A stretch of 30,663 nt of DNA from Priapulus caudatus (taxonomy: Eukaryota > Priapulida > Priapulimorpha > Priapulimorphida > Priapulidae). The notes below the pieces were generated by a model that saw only the letters and a program-made list of their open reading frames with translations, ran no database searches and was not told the origin of the DNA. The stretch spans positions 15,220 through 45,882 of the forward strand of contig NW_014578431.1 in NCBI RefSeq assembly GCF_000485595.1, read 5' to 3'. Within the stretch, counting starts at the first letter, position 1, and each line of letters starts with the position of its first letter. Both the position numbers and the translations under genes were made by a program. Below, in pieces: positions 1 to 8,994 of the stretch.

Positions 1-1670
1 TATAAGGCATCGGGGAAAAGTAAACAGGAAACGCTAGATTGTATTTTCCATAGTTCATTTATTTGTACTACAATAATCACCAAACTATACATTACTTGCG
101 GTCTAGGAAACTTCGTGACGTAGCAGTGTTAACACGAAAACCATTCCATTTTTAGCTTCACGCTTGGACATGCGTCCAGAGCTGAGGGCTATTGTCCATG
201 GGTCGTCGTCCGTCGTACGTCGTCCGTCTCGTGTCCCCGTCACGTAACATTTGGTTCCGGTCAGCGCACGAACTCAGGACCCGTCTGGCTGACCGCCCAC
301 AGTGGTCTGACACATTGGGGTAGTGTTACACCCGGCCGATGCTCCCCATTATGAGCAACGTCTACTTTTGGAGCACGCACAAGTCGGCGTAACTTTCGGA
401 GCCACGGCAATTTTTTGGAAAAAGTGGAAAATTGCCATTTAGTCAGTAGGTTCAACTAGATTTTGCTCATTTTGTTGGTATCTGAAGAATAAGGGCTAGG
501 GGGTATTTGCATATTATAAAAAAAATATCAAACTAGGTAACGGGTTGGCAATGTATTTAGCAGTATTATAGTAAAAAACATCAGAACCGTCTGTGGTGTC
601 ACACATCGTCTGGGTTCGTTTTTATCAAGATTCTCATTGACATATATCTTTAATGCAAAATTGGCTATTCCTCTCCACCCTGCCTGATAAAACGTCTATA
701 TTAGAGTAAAGATTTACAAAACCATGTCGGAACGCGCAGCATATACCTATTTATTTCGAATGCCATCGTTACAGAAGTGGGTGTAGCGCCATCTATGGTC
801 ACAAATTGTGATTCATGTTCGGTTTATAAATTATGTATGTCTGTATAAACAGATGGCAATCGGTTCTAATAATTGTACGTCGATGGTTGCTCAATTAAAA
901 CTGACTTCTTCTTACCTCAAGTCATTTGTGTCGCTTTTTGTGGTGAGCTACCAGTGTCATTCGACATTTCATTGACTGTATGGTTATAATGTAGACTAGC
1001 AAAGTACCCGTCTTCGGACGGTTGGAATATTGAATGAGTATATGTAGTGTGTAGCTCACCTAAGGATTAAGGGCGTCTTCGTAAGAGTATGTTTTTTGGT
1101 CTTTGTGTCTGTGTGTGAATAAACTCCGCCGTGGGTTTGCCTACTTGTCGAGAGGGCAACATAGAGGCATGCCATGGGAGAAAACAGGTGTGGTCAGGTC
1201 CAAGCCTAAGGTAGTGAAAATCTGTCGTTGGGCCTTTGTTTATTGTCATAGCATATCAAAGCCGGATAGGATTGCAGTCTTTAAATTGAAATGGAAGATC
1301 TGATGCTGAAGGGATGAGTGATATGCGTGGTATGAATACGGTTTGCCCAGTTGCTAGTCCATGTGGGATGACGACGTCTATGACGTTGGCATGCACAGGC
1401 CTGTGAGTCGATAACGTGTTCCACTGGTGATGTTGGTGGTCCTAAGATCTGAGGACAATGATGGGGAGCAAGTTTAAGAGTGACGTTTGTGTGGTGGTAA
1501 GCGCTTGCGGTAATTAAGGGAATTCAAGAAATCCACAGGGAATGGAAGCTTCGTTGACAGTTAGAGTCGAGTCCGATAGACCCTTCCAAAAAAGTGCACA
1601 TTGTCGGTGATATTGACATATATCGCCAGGGGAGTCCCAATGAGAAGGAATTCCTTAACTTAAAATAACT
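1..1670. other. No recognisable gene
   Basis: I see no conserved coding exon, RNA gene or transposon terminus here. The few open frames are short (60-66 codons), overlap on both strands and have no protein-like composition. The stretch at 190-245 is rich in CGTC motifs and resembles a degenerate simple repeat. Confidence 0.5.
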
Positions 1671-1672
1671 TA

Positions 1673-1708
1673 GCTAATAAAAATTCGCTGTTTCCCTTTT
1701 AAGTATAC
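1673..1708 (+). repeat. Left copy of a short direct repeat flanking the tandem array
   Basis: The segment begins gctaataaaaattcgctgtt and ends near cccttttaagtata. A diverged direct copy lies at 2556-2592, directly after the last tandem unit. The two copies bracket the tRNA-like relic and the array, which suggests one composite repeat. The origin is unknown. Confidence 0.5.
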
Positions 1709-1803
1709 ATTTTAAATAATATATTTTAAATATGCATATATATTTAGGATGAAGAAAAGAAGTTGCGCGCCTGGGCGAGAAATAAATGTTTTTTTTTATT
1801 TCC

Positions 1804-1890
1804 GCGACTGTCGAGTTTTCAAACTCACGGACCCCCTAACGTATGAGGAAAGCGTGCTACCCGATGGTGCTACCAATGCGCCACAGCCGC
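1804..1890 (-). pseudogene. tRNA-Met(CAU)-like relic or SINE head with a D-arm duplication
   Basis: Read on the minus strand, GCGGCTG and CAGTCGC form a complete 7-bp acceptor stem (one G-T pair). Between them are an A-box-like TGGCGCATTGG, a 7-nt anticodon loop CTCATAC (U33, anticodon CAU), and a B-box-like GAGTTTGAAAACTC. The D region contains about 12 extra bases that look like a local duplication (GGTAGCACC then GGGTAGCACG). The T-loop is 8 nt and the anticodon stem has mismatches. A working tRNA is therefore unlikely. It is either a tRNA-Met pseudogene or the pol III promoter head of a SINE. It directly abuts the tandem array at higher coordinates. Confidence 0.5.
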
Positions 1891-1894
1891 GGAA

Positions 1895-2557
1895 GCTGGC
1901 AACGACGCGTATACTACATGGGTTAATCGTAGTCGCTTCAATACACCGGTATGCATTTTAGCTCAGCTGTTAATAAAAAACGCTTCGAATTGACTTTATC
2001 CTGTCTTTCATCATTGCAAAAGTGCGCGGTTACCCTATGAGTGGTAATGCATCGTTTACAGTCGACGCAATTTAAACATGCGAGCAGATTCAGAGAACAT
2101 AGCTCCAAGCGCAAAGCTGTCAACAACACGTACTACATTCGTACGGTAGTGACGTCGATCGATATACCGGTATGGTATCGGTAACACGAGTGTTAAATAA
2201 AATGGCTTTAAATTCAACTTTCGTGTTTTCATCGTTGAAAAAGTGCGCCAATATTACTGTATGAGTGGTAATGCATCGTTTACGAGTCGCAATTTTAAAT
2301 CATGCGAGCAGATTCCGAGAACATAGCCTCCACAGCGCAAGCTGTGCAAACAACGTACTACATTCGTACGGGTAGTGGACGCTCGATCGATATACCGGTA
2401 TGGTACCGGTACACCAGTGTTAAATAAAACGGCTTTAAATTCAACTTATCGTGTTTCTATCGTTGAAAAAGTGCGCCAATATTACTGTATGCGGTGGTAA
2501 TGCATCGTTTACAGTCAAGCAGTTTGAAATCATCGCGAGCAGATTAGAGAACATAGC
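1895..2557 (+). repeat. Tandem array of ~221-229-bp units (about three copies)
   Basis: Landmarks recur in order in each unit. ACCGGTATG (or its start) occurs at 1945, 2166 and 2394; gcatcgttta at 2049, 2273 and 2502; and a gagcagatt...gagaacatagc block closes each unit. A partial tail of an earlier unit lies at about 1895-1940. Units 2 and 3 are more alike than unit 1. Each unit carries nested palindromes around cgatcgatataccggtat. There is no coding potential. It is satellite-like, or an internal expansion of a transposable element. Confidence 0.8.
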
Positions 2558-2592
2558 TAACAAAAAATGGGCTGTTCCCTTTTATAGTATAG
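2556..2592 (+). repeat. Right copy of the short direct repeat flanking the tandem array
   Basis: It begins gctaacaaaaaatgggctgt and ends near cccttttatagtata, matching 1673-1708 with a few substitutions. It follows the last tandem unit without a gap. Confidence 0.5.
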
Positions 2593-3363
2593 ATACAATA
2601 ATGTAACCCAAACCCAGGATAGCGGTTACAACAGCGTCCCTATTTTTCTGTGGAGGGAACCCCTGAGTGACATCACTCAGGCGGTTTGCTGGTATGGCGT
2701 TTCAGAGACTAGCCTCACAGCAATTCGCAAACTGGTTGGATGTTTAAAACACGCAACCTTTCTTCGCCTATCATGGAACTTACTATGTATCACAATACTT
2801 GCTGTAATTAAAACTAAGTATAACCTGTTACAAGAAATTGAGCCGGCGTGGTCGCAGGGAGATTTGCGGTGGGCATGCTGTGGTGGGGGCATACCAGCTG
2901 TATGCGTATGCCGGTATGTAGCTGTATGCGGCCGGTCAAAGGTTATTTTCGCCGAGTGTTGCTGTCGATTGTCCAATCTCCCTGCAAGCCCACGCCTCGC
3001 GTGTGAGCAAGAGTGGTAGATAGCGCTGCCTTTTGCTTTAATTTCGGCGGAAAACGCATCGAGTTGGTGGCATCACCAGAATGGAAAATCGTGTCGGTAC
3101 GTTTTAGTCTGTTATCTCCGGATTTGCGGGTGTATACGAAGGAAACGAATTTCGCACGATGCTGAGGCGAAGTACCTGTGTACGATTTGAGGCTCTAAGG
3201 TTGATGAGTTACGTCGTAGTAAATCGTAGGTATTATAAGGCTAGTAAATGATGAATTTCCCTTGTTTATTGAAGTCACACTCCTTCCCTCCCTATTATCT
3301 ACTCCTGATCAGTATAGTATTGCTATGCATCAATTAATATGATTTTATTATTGTGCTTTTCAG
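2593..3363 (+). other. Presumed UBE2G1 intron sequence, no exon recognised
   Basis: The stretch ends in a good 3' splice site (ttgtgcttttcag at 3351-3363) for the first visible UBE2G1 exon. I searched it for the upstream UBE2G1 coding sequence (the segment before the conserved YEGG) and did not find it. It contains a CpG-richer patch at 2840-3180 but no defined promoter element. Confidence 0.4.
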
Positions 3364-3461
3364 TGAGGGTGGATTCTTTAAGGCACATCTCTATTTTCCA
3401 AGGGAATATCCTCTCAGGCCGCCAAAGTTAAAGTTTATATCGGACATATGGCATCCAAACA
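3364..3461 (+). CDS. UBE2G1: UBE2G1 exon a (YEGG to HPN)
   Basis: This 98-nt exon follows the acceptor cttttcag and ends at aaaca|gtgagtg. It begins with the third base of the Tyr codon and ends with the first base of an Ile codon. The residues run EGGFFKAHL to IWHPN, the start of the conserved HPN element of the E2 fold. Confidence 0.93.
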
Positions 3462-6400
3462 GTGAGTGCATAAACTGGTTTTTACAGAGGGCTTGTACGG
3501 TTGTTTAATAGATCAAAATACCTTCACATCGATGCATTTACACTGGTCAATGCTCACACCAACATGTGCGTATGCACGCACACGTGCACGCACACATCCG
3601 TGCACGTATCGATAGCATGCGAGCATACGATGCATGCTTCCAGACGTTCATACCTAAATTTTCTGTATCGGGGTGTATTCGCAAACCCCTGCCGCTGCAT
3701 AAAAATTCTCGTTTTCGAATGCTGGTGTTCTTGTTTGCCTCCTAGTTGAGTTGAACTGGAATGTGTGCACATGCTATATAAGTACACCTTATGGCAGGCC
3801 TACGTGCACAGGTCTGCATCTATGTGCCCACACCTGAGTCTTCCTTCTCTGTCTGTTCACAAACTGTCATTAAAATTAGGGGTGCACCGGATCCAACTTT
3901 TTAAGTTCTGGCCGGAACCAGAACCAGGCGGAACTTGAAAAAAGTTCCGGCTGGAACTACCTGGCCGGAACCGGAACTTAAGCTGGGAATACACTTGACA
4001 GTTTTAATTGGACCAGTATTGCGCAAACTCACTCGGCCTGAACGAAATATTATTAGCAGGCACATCCAGTGTTGAAGTGTTCTCATTAGGAACCGGCCAC
4101 CGGCCGAATTGACCGTCTGCTCTGCTGTTTCGGCCGGTTACAATTGGCTCAAGTATATTATTTTTTTAAATAATAATGATAATAATTTATTTGCATTTAG
4201 TTTGCTCTAATTATTCTCCAAAGTGAAAGTGTTTTATGAGCTACTACTAATAAATCAGTTGAGTATATTTGTATGCATGTTATCAAGAGCAGATAAAGAA
4301 GGAGAGCGTACAACGGTAAAATGCTGAAACCATGCTGCAGTATTAGTCGAATTAATAAACTTATCCCGTTTTATTTTGACGATCCTTTGCAGTATTATTG
4401 ATTAGCTGTCTTACCTTGTTCATATAAAACAAACCGCATGTCCCTACGATGCCCCTACGCTGAGATAATGAGCGGTGAAAATCTGGTATTTTCGCTGAAC
4501 ACCGACTCGAGATCCGACTCCAGATTTTCACCGCTCATTATCTCAGCGTAGGGGCATCGTAGGGACATGCGGTTTGTTTTATATGAACAAGGTAAGACAG
4601 CTAATCAATAATACTGCAAAGGATCGTCAAAATAAAACGGGAAAAGTTTATTAATTCGACTAATACTGCAGCATGGTTTCAGCATTTTACCGTTGTACGC
4701 TCTCCTTCTTTATACGCTCTTGATGTTATGTGCACAAGAAGTATTGTTTTGTTTTTGAGTAACGCTATTTACGTACTTAATTGTTTAACTCTTATAATTA
4801 CTAAATCGTCATAATTTTGAAACTTTTGGTGAACTCTGAATGTACCAGGAGAAACCAAATTGGGAAAAAGGACCATACTGTAATCCAAATGTGTCTGTTT
4901 ACTGCAGCTCAGAATACACCAGATTGCATCTCAGAGCATCTAGGTTTAAAAAAAAAAATTGGGTGGGTACCCCCAAACCCCCCGCCCGCACTCCCCCACG
5001 GCCTGTTGCAAAAGCATTTCGGCCTGTTACTATAAAAGATAATGAAAACCCTGTGTGACTCAGGCGATTAGGACAATGCTCATTGTTCTACATGTTCTCA
5101 TTATGTCACATGTTCTCATGTTCTCATTATATACATGTTCATATTCTACATTGTTCTCATTGTTCTCAATGCTACAAAGTTCTAATTACAGGATGGTTGT
5201 TAGGTGTATGAATCATCTGCTTTAATACACTTACAGTGCATAATTCTGGCATCTTATTCGCGAGCGAATTGTGTGGCAAAACCTGCATGTTGCAATATCC
5301 CTGGTTTTAGTCGATTATTTTCAACTAACAAACAGATGCCATTCCTGTGGCTCTAAGAGTATTTTATTTTAAAAGAAAATCTCGGGAATCACCTAACATC
5401 AGTTAGGTTCAGTTCAGTTAGTTAGCCGATGTTCAACTTCAAGTGGCAAACGTTTTCTGGGCAGAATAGTGGGAAGTTGTTAACACTATATTGTCAGCAA
5501 GTTGACTCTATTGACGCTCAACTACATTCAGTGACTGATCTTTCGGGCCGGAACCGGATCTTTGAAAAATTGGGGATCCGGCCGGATAGTTCCAGTGCAC
5601 CCATAATTAAGATTCTCATTCTCAAATGTGGTTTCCTGTTGCAAGTTGCATTAGTTGAGGAAAATGGAGATGTGTGAACATTCGTTCTGTAATGCCGTTT
5701 CATCCTCCGTAGTTGAGAAAAAACGGAGATGTGTGAACATTCGTTCTGTAATGCCGTTTCATCCTTCGTAGTTGAGAAGAACGGAGATGTGTGCATATCG
5801 ATCCTGCACGAGCCAGGCGACGACAAGTATGGCTACGAGAAGGCGTCCGAGCGCTGGCTGCCGATCCACACCGTCGAGACGATCATGATCAGCGTCATCT
5901 CTATGCTAGCCGACCCGAACGACGAGTCACCGGCGAACGTCGACTCAGCGGTGAGTGCGAGCAAGCGTGGCGTGGCATGGAGGCGATCACCTCGTTCGCG
6001 CCATCCCCGCGGATACGGTCACCTGGCTCGCGCCGTCCCCGCGGACACGGTCACCTCGCTCGCGCCGTCCCCGCGGACGTGGCGTCTGGTCCTTCGTGTC
6101 GTCCGCGGGATGCTGACTACTAAAGGAGTGACCACGGTGAACTTTACCACTCGCTTAAATTAACCTGTCTGCCTTGTGTGGTTGACAGGCAGAGTGTAGA
6201 CAGTCGGTAACGTGATAGTATTTTCTAAAAATAATGTTTAGTAACGATTCTCCCCACCCCATTCGCACCCTTGTGGTTAGCTAGGTACCATAACAAGTCT
6301 CCAAAGCCTGATGTATCTGTAATGTGCTCACCTGTCAAAACTGCGTTAACCTGTTCGATCGTTTTACTGAATGGCTGTAAACTTACTCACAATTCAGTAT

Positions 6401-6696
6401 ATTGAGAGCAGTCGGTAATGCTAATTATGGCCTACAGGTGGCAGTAGTGCCCCTAAGAATATTGATGTAGTGGTCAATATGCTGTTGGTTAAGCAGTGAT
6501 GGTATTCATGTTTATTCTATTTGTCAATATTGGACAGTTACGGTATAATGTCAGATAACAGACTGATGCATGCATGCTGATATGGTGCTTTTTGTTTTTA
6601 CAATTGCAGAAGGAATGGCGGGAAGACTACAATGGTGAATTCAAACGAAAAGTGCAGATGAGTGTTAGGAAAAGTCAAGAGGAAGCGTGGGACTAA
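3364..6696 (+). CDS. UBE2G1: Ubiquitin-conjugating enzyme E2 G1 (UBE2G1), 5'-incomplete, three exons
   Basis: The exons join at 3364-3461, 5772-5950 and 6610-6696, with the stop TAA at 6694. They encode about 121 residues, equivalent to roughly residue 50 to the end of the ~170-residue family. The E2 fold is visible in order: [12 protein letters not shown], the P-rich [10 protein letters not shown] strand, IWHPN, and then [12 protein letters not shown] with the active-site cysteine. The insertion after it ([13 protein letters not shown]) is typical of the G1/G2/Cdc34 E2 group. The tail [15 protein letters not shown] matches UBE2G1 rather than UBE2G2. Known family role: the enzyme accepts ubiquitin from E1 as a thioester and builds Lys48-linked chains with E3 ligases in the cytosol. 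Splice phases agree at both junctions. The 5' exons are missing, either outside the window or unrecognised. Confidence 0.95.
4284..4722. mobile_element. Foldback element: 203-bp inverted arms, 33-nt spacer, 7-bp target duplication
   Basis: The arm 4284-4486 is the reverse complement of 4520-4722 with only about three differences by eye. The spacer is 4487-4519. The ends read CAAGAGC...GCTCTTG. Both sides are flanked by the identical heptamer ATGTTAT (4277-4283 and 4723-4729), as expected for a transposon target-site duplication. There is no coding capacity, so it must be a non-autonomous foldback or MITE-type element. It is transcribed as part of the UBE2G1 intron, where it would form a ~200-bp RNA hairpin. 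Confidence 0.85.
5060..5185 (+). repeat. Degenerate (TGTTCTCAT)n-like simple repeat
   Basis: Motifs of the type tgttctcat and tgttctacat recur about eight times with irregular spacing. The repeat lies inside the putative hAT-like element. Confidence 0.5.
5652..5771 (+). repeat. Two decoy copies of the UBE2G1 exon b acceptor (58/59-bp tandem repeat)
   Basis: The block TAG + TTGAG...GGAGATGTGTG occurs three times. TAG sits at 5652-5654, 5710-5712 and 5769-5771, with a near-identical spacer (aacattcgttctgtaatgcc, then gtttcatcc) between copies. Only the third copy continues into the real exon. Copy 1 reads I-E-E-N-G-D-V and then hits TGA. Copy 2 has one extra A in its A-run, is out of frame, and reaches a stop at the third TAG. 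Each decoy has its own acceptor AG and a pyrimidine-leaning stretch. Use of either would give a premature stop. Confidence 0.85.
5772..5950 (+). CDS. UBE2G1: UBE2G1 exon b (catalytic exon)
   Basis: This 179-nt exon lies between tccttcgtag and gcg|gtgagtgcg. It completes the Ile codon from exon a and ends in phase 0. It carries the active-site cysteine in [12 protein letters not shown], the extended acidic loop after it, and the [18 protein letters not shown] helix region, ending SPANVDSA. Base composition is clearly more GC-rich than in exons a and c. Confidence 0.95.
5987..6082 (+). repeat. 32-bp GC-rich minisatellite, three copies, just inside the intron
   Basis: Units start at 5987, 6019 and 6051, each beginning tcacct and containing gcgcc(a/g)tccccgcgga with a CCGCGG core. 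The array starts 36 nt after the UBE2G1 exon b donor at 5951. An open frame runs through it only because the unit lacks stops. It is not coding. Confidence 0.8.
6610..6696 (+). CDS. UBE2G1: UBE2G1 terminal coding exon
   Basis: The exon follows the acceptor tttttacaattgcag and encodes 28 residues in phase 0 ([15 protein letters not shown] to QEEAWD), then TAA. This matches the C-terminal helix of UBE2G1. No clear AATAAA was seen in the next few hundred bases, so the 3' UTR end is not placed. Confidence 0.93.
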   Translation, partial: KEWREDYNGEFKRKVQMSVRKSQEEAWD

Positions 6697-7011
6697 TTTG
6701 GGGATACAAAATCACATATGTAATTGTAAGTGTATCAGCAAGTAGTTGGGCTAGTGTTTGTTTAAAAGTGAATAAGTATTCTTGCGTCAGTGAGTGAGCA
6801 AACAATCGAACAAGTTATCAAGGTCAAATGCTATGCCGCCTTCATCAGCATACTGTATAATTTGCTATCGACACCTTACAGTTGTACGTACAAGCATGAA
6901 CAACGGGAAGCACGTGTTAGTATGGAGGCATGATTGATCACGCTCACAAACTAGACAGTTGGTTGTTAGCTCATCTGACATAGTCAGATGCAGCTTGTAG
7001 AATCGCATGAT
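6697..7011 (+). other. Probable UBE2G1 3' UTR and downstream sequence
   Basis: No further gene is visible. A polyadenylation site could not be placed. Confidence 0.4.
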
Positions 7012-7058
7012 CGTCCGTCCGTCCGTCCGTCCGTCCGTGCGAGCGTCCGTCCGTCTGT
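7012..7058 (+). repeat. (CGTC)n microsatellite
   Basis: There are about six perfect cgtc units followed by interrupted ones. It precedes the dispersed repeat copy that starts near 7130 and may be part of the same element. Confidence 0.85.
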
Positions 7059-7129
7059 CAACAGTTGGGCACAAATCTTAACCACTCGACGTACGGTCAC
7101 GGTATTCGGGACGTGGGGGGGTAATCCGA

Positions 7130-7593
7130 AAACGAGTTGGGATGTCGAAGCTGGGGGTCAAAGGTCAAAGGTCAAGAGGTGTAAAAGAAGGGGGAACATT
7201 CACTCCTTAACTTAAGGTATAGGGAGGAAATGCAGAATTGCGGCACAAATCTAAACGGCTCGACCTAGGCTCGTGATAGTTGGTGTATAGCATCATGGTA
7301 GGAAAAGCCATCACTGTGCCGAAATTGGAGGTCACAGGTCAAAGGTCAATGGGCACAGGGCAGATTTTAGACATTTTCTGAGGACATGGTCTGACGGAGC
7401 GATTGAAAAACTTTTTTGTTTCAGCGGTGACCTAGCATTTTTATGGCATTATTGAAAGGACCATGAAATCTACTTTCTGCTGACATGCGAAGAGTAAGTG
7501 TCAGATAACCTTTTGACCCTCAAGAGGAGGGTTAAACATGGATTTGTTGACTGTCTGTTAGAAAGAATTTGACTGCCGGGTTTGCTAGTAGAA
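7130..7593 (+). repeat. Dispersed repeat family R, copy 1 (contains DR1-like AGGTCA arrays)
   Basis: This segment matches 14860-15312 over most of its length, in the same orientation. Shared blocks include ccttaacttaaggtatag, cattttctgaggacatggtc, gaaaggaccatgaaatctac and accttttgaccctcaagagg. It contains two clusters of three AGGTCA-type half-sites spaced by one base: 7155-7174 and 7329-7348. There are no coding capacity and no clear terminal repeats. It is probably an interspersed non-autonomous element of unknown class. Confidence 0.85.
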
Positions 7594-8493
7594 TCTATAC
7601 ATGCCTGGATGTATGAGGCTACAATGTCACAGTGAAATTTCAAAAGCTAAATTTGGTTAAAGAAGGTTTATGCTCCTTAAATCTTATAATTTCTATGGCA
7701 TTCTGTACTGTCAGTATGTTACATGTAACGTATGCCACTGCCAGTGGCTACTGCCAGTGCATGTGTGGGTGGTACTGTGGAGTTTTTGCCTGTGTTAATT
7801 GGTTACAGGTGGCAGCTCTCTATTGCAGCCTGTAGGCTTGCGTAGGTAAATGGATGAGTGCTTACCTATTCTGTCTTGCAAATAGTTGTTGCTACTACGT
7901 ATGATGGGAGCTTCCATCTTTAATCTGAAGACACTTAAACGTACGCGCCATCTCGTGGCAACTTTCATAACGATCCCAACGAACATTCTTTTGAGAAGGT
8001 TCCTGATACCATCCCTGTGCATTCCACTGTTTCGGCGTGTATGTGAACACATTTGGGACTAACAGGGTTTACTAGAATCCCACCACTCCACCACAGAGTC
8101 ACCGCAGTAGACGTTAGATGAGCGCTGTCACTCTGCGGCACTTGTTTTGTATGAGTGGGAGCAGGTGGGGGATGACAACAAACTGGCGGATTCGCAAACA
8201 AGTTCCCTATCGATCATCTCTATCTCACAATTGAATTTGCTAGGTCCTGAGCCTGATTGTGTTCGTCCAAAGGGCTGACCACCGTTAAAAGTTGTTTTGC
8301 TTGCAGTAACCTGACCTCAAGTTTTAGTGGTGCATAGGTAGGTTGTGCCAAAAAAACTGACGTTCATAACCCAACTAGTTGTATTTATCTGTGAGTCGAA
8401 TAACTAATCATTGAAAAATTTATCGCAGTCCTAGACTGCAGATTATTACCGACCGGTTATAATGGGTTACTGACTCGGTAGGCAAAATGTTGC
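7594..8493. other. No recognisable gene
   Basis: Several 60-85-codon frames overlap on both strands without splice signals or protein-like composition. The only distinctive item is a 28-bp word at 8120-8147 that recurs at 15582-15609. Confidence 0.4.
8120..8147 (+). repeat. 28-bp word shared with 15582-15609
   Basis: The word gagcgctgtcactctgcggc followed by acttgttt recurs with one difference at 15582-15609. Both copies lie downstream of a family R copy (by about 530 and 270 bp), so it may be a separate short repeat or a fragment of a larger one. Confidence 0.6.
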
Positions 8494-8516
8494 GGGGGGG
8501 GGGGGGGGGGGGGGGG
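8494..8516 (+). repeat. Run of 23 G
   Basis: This is an uninterrupted homopolymer that could fold as a G-quadruplex. Its exact length is unreliable in sequencing. Confidence 0.9.
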
Positions 8517-8994
8517 TCAGATGACTAACATCGGCAGCTATGGGATGTCTAGTTATAGCTCTAGAGACTAGAGCGAAGGGCTATAGCTCTAGAGCTAGAG
8601 TAGTTACTGCTCCTACAATGTGTAGACTAGCTTGTGTGCAGAGTTACACTACGGCCTGCTTGTGCCTCAGTGCATGGTTATAACTAGCATTACTGGTGTA
8701 GCCCCTTCGCTCCAGGGCTGGGAAGCTACACTGGTAGTGCTAGGATATGACATGACAGTGCACAGACTGGTTCTACTGTGCGTAGCTGGCAATTGAGCTG
8801 GCCTGGAATAGTTTGATGGCAGTCTGCCAAAAGTGTGTTTACATCTTTTCTGTAAGATCGGCGAGGCATCTTTCTTTGCGACGTTAGAAGTGCGTGTGCT
8901 GTGTGTCAACTCTCCCCTTCCCCATCCAGCCCCCTTTAGGATATCCCTGTAGGATTCTTCATGTAGGAAAAAAAAGAGTGAAAAGTCAGAAAAA
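8517..8994. other. No gene seen; CTAGAG-rich palindromic patch
   Basis: At 8550-8610 the words ctctagag and agctctagagctagag form small overlapping palindromes. Nothing else is supported before the ATG at 8995. Confidence 0.35.

Larger units (their letters stand above)
3880..5602. mobile_element. Putative non-autonomous hAT-like element in a UBE2G1 intron
   Basis: The left end reads GGGTGCACCGGATCC. The right end, reversed and complemented, reads GGGTGCACTGGAACT. The flanking octamers AAAATTAG (3872-3879) and ATAATTAA (5603-5610) match at 6 of 8 positions, consistent with an aged 8-bp hAT-type target duplication. Both subterminal regions are full of ccggaaccgg motifs. No transposase frame is visible. 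It lies wholly inside the intron 3462-5771 and hosts the foldback element at 4284-4722. It could also be two unrelated termini, since the inverted repeat is short. Confidence 0.5.

Noticed and set aside
3081-3110. ATG with a possible gtacgt donor upstream of UBE2G1 as its first exon
   Set aside because: The encoded residues do not resemble the UBE2G1 N-terminus, and too many conserved residues would be missing.
5729-6163. 144-codon frame continuing past the UBE2G1 exon b donor
   Set aside because: Family alignment ends at the gtgagt donor and resumes at 6610. The extension is intron and minisatellite.
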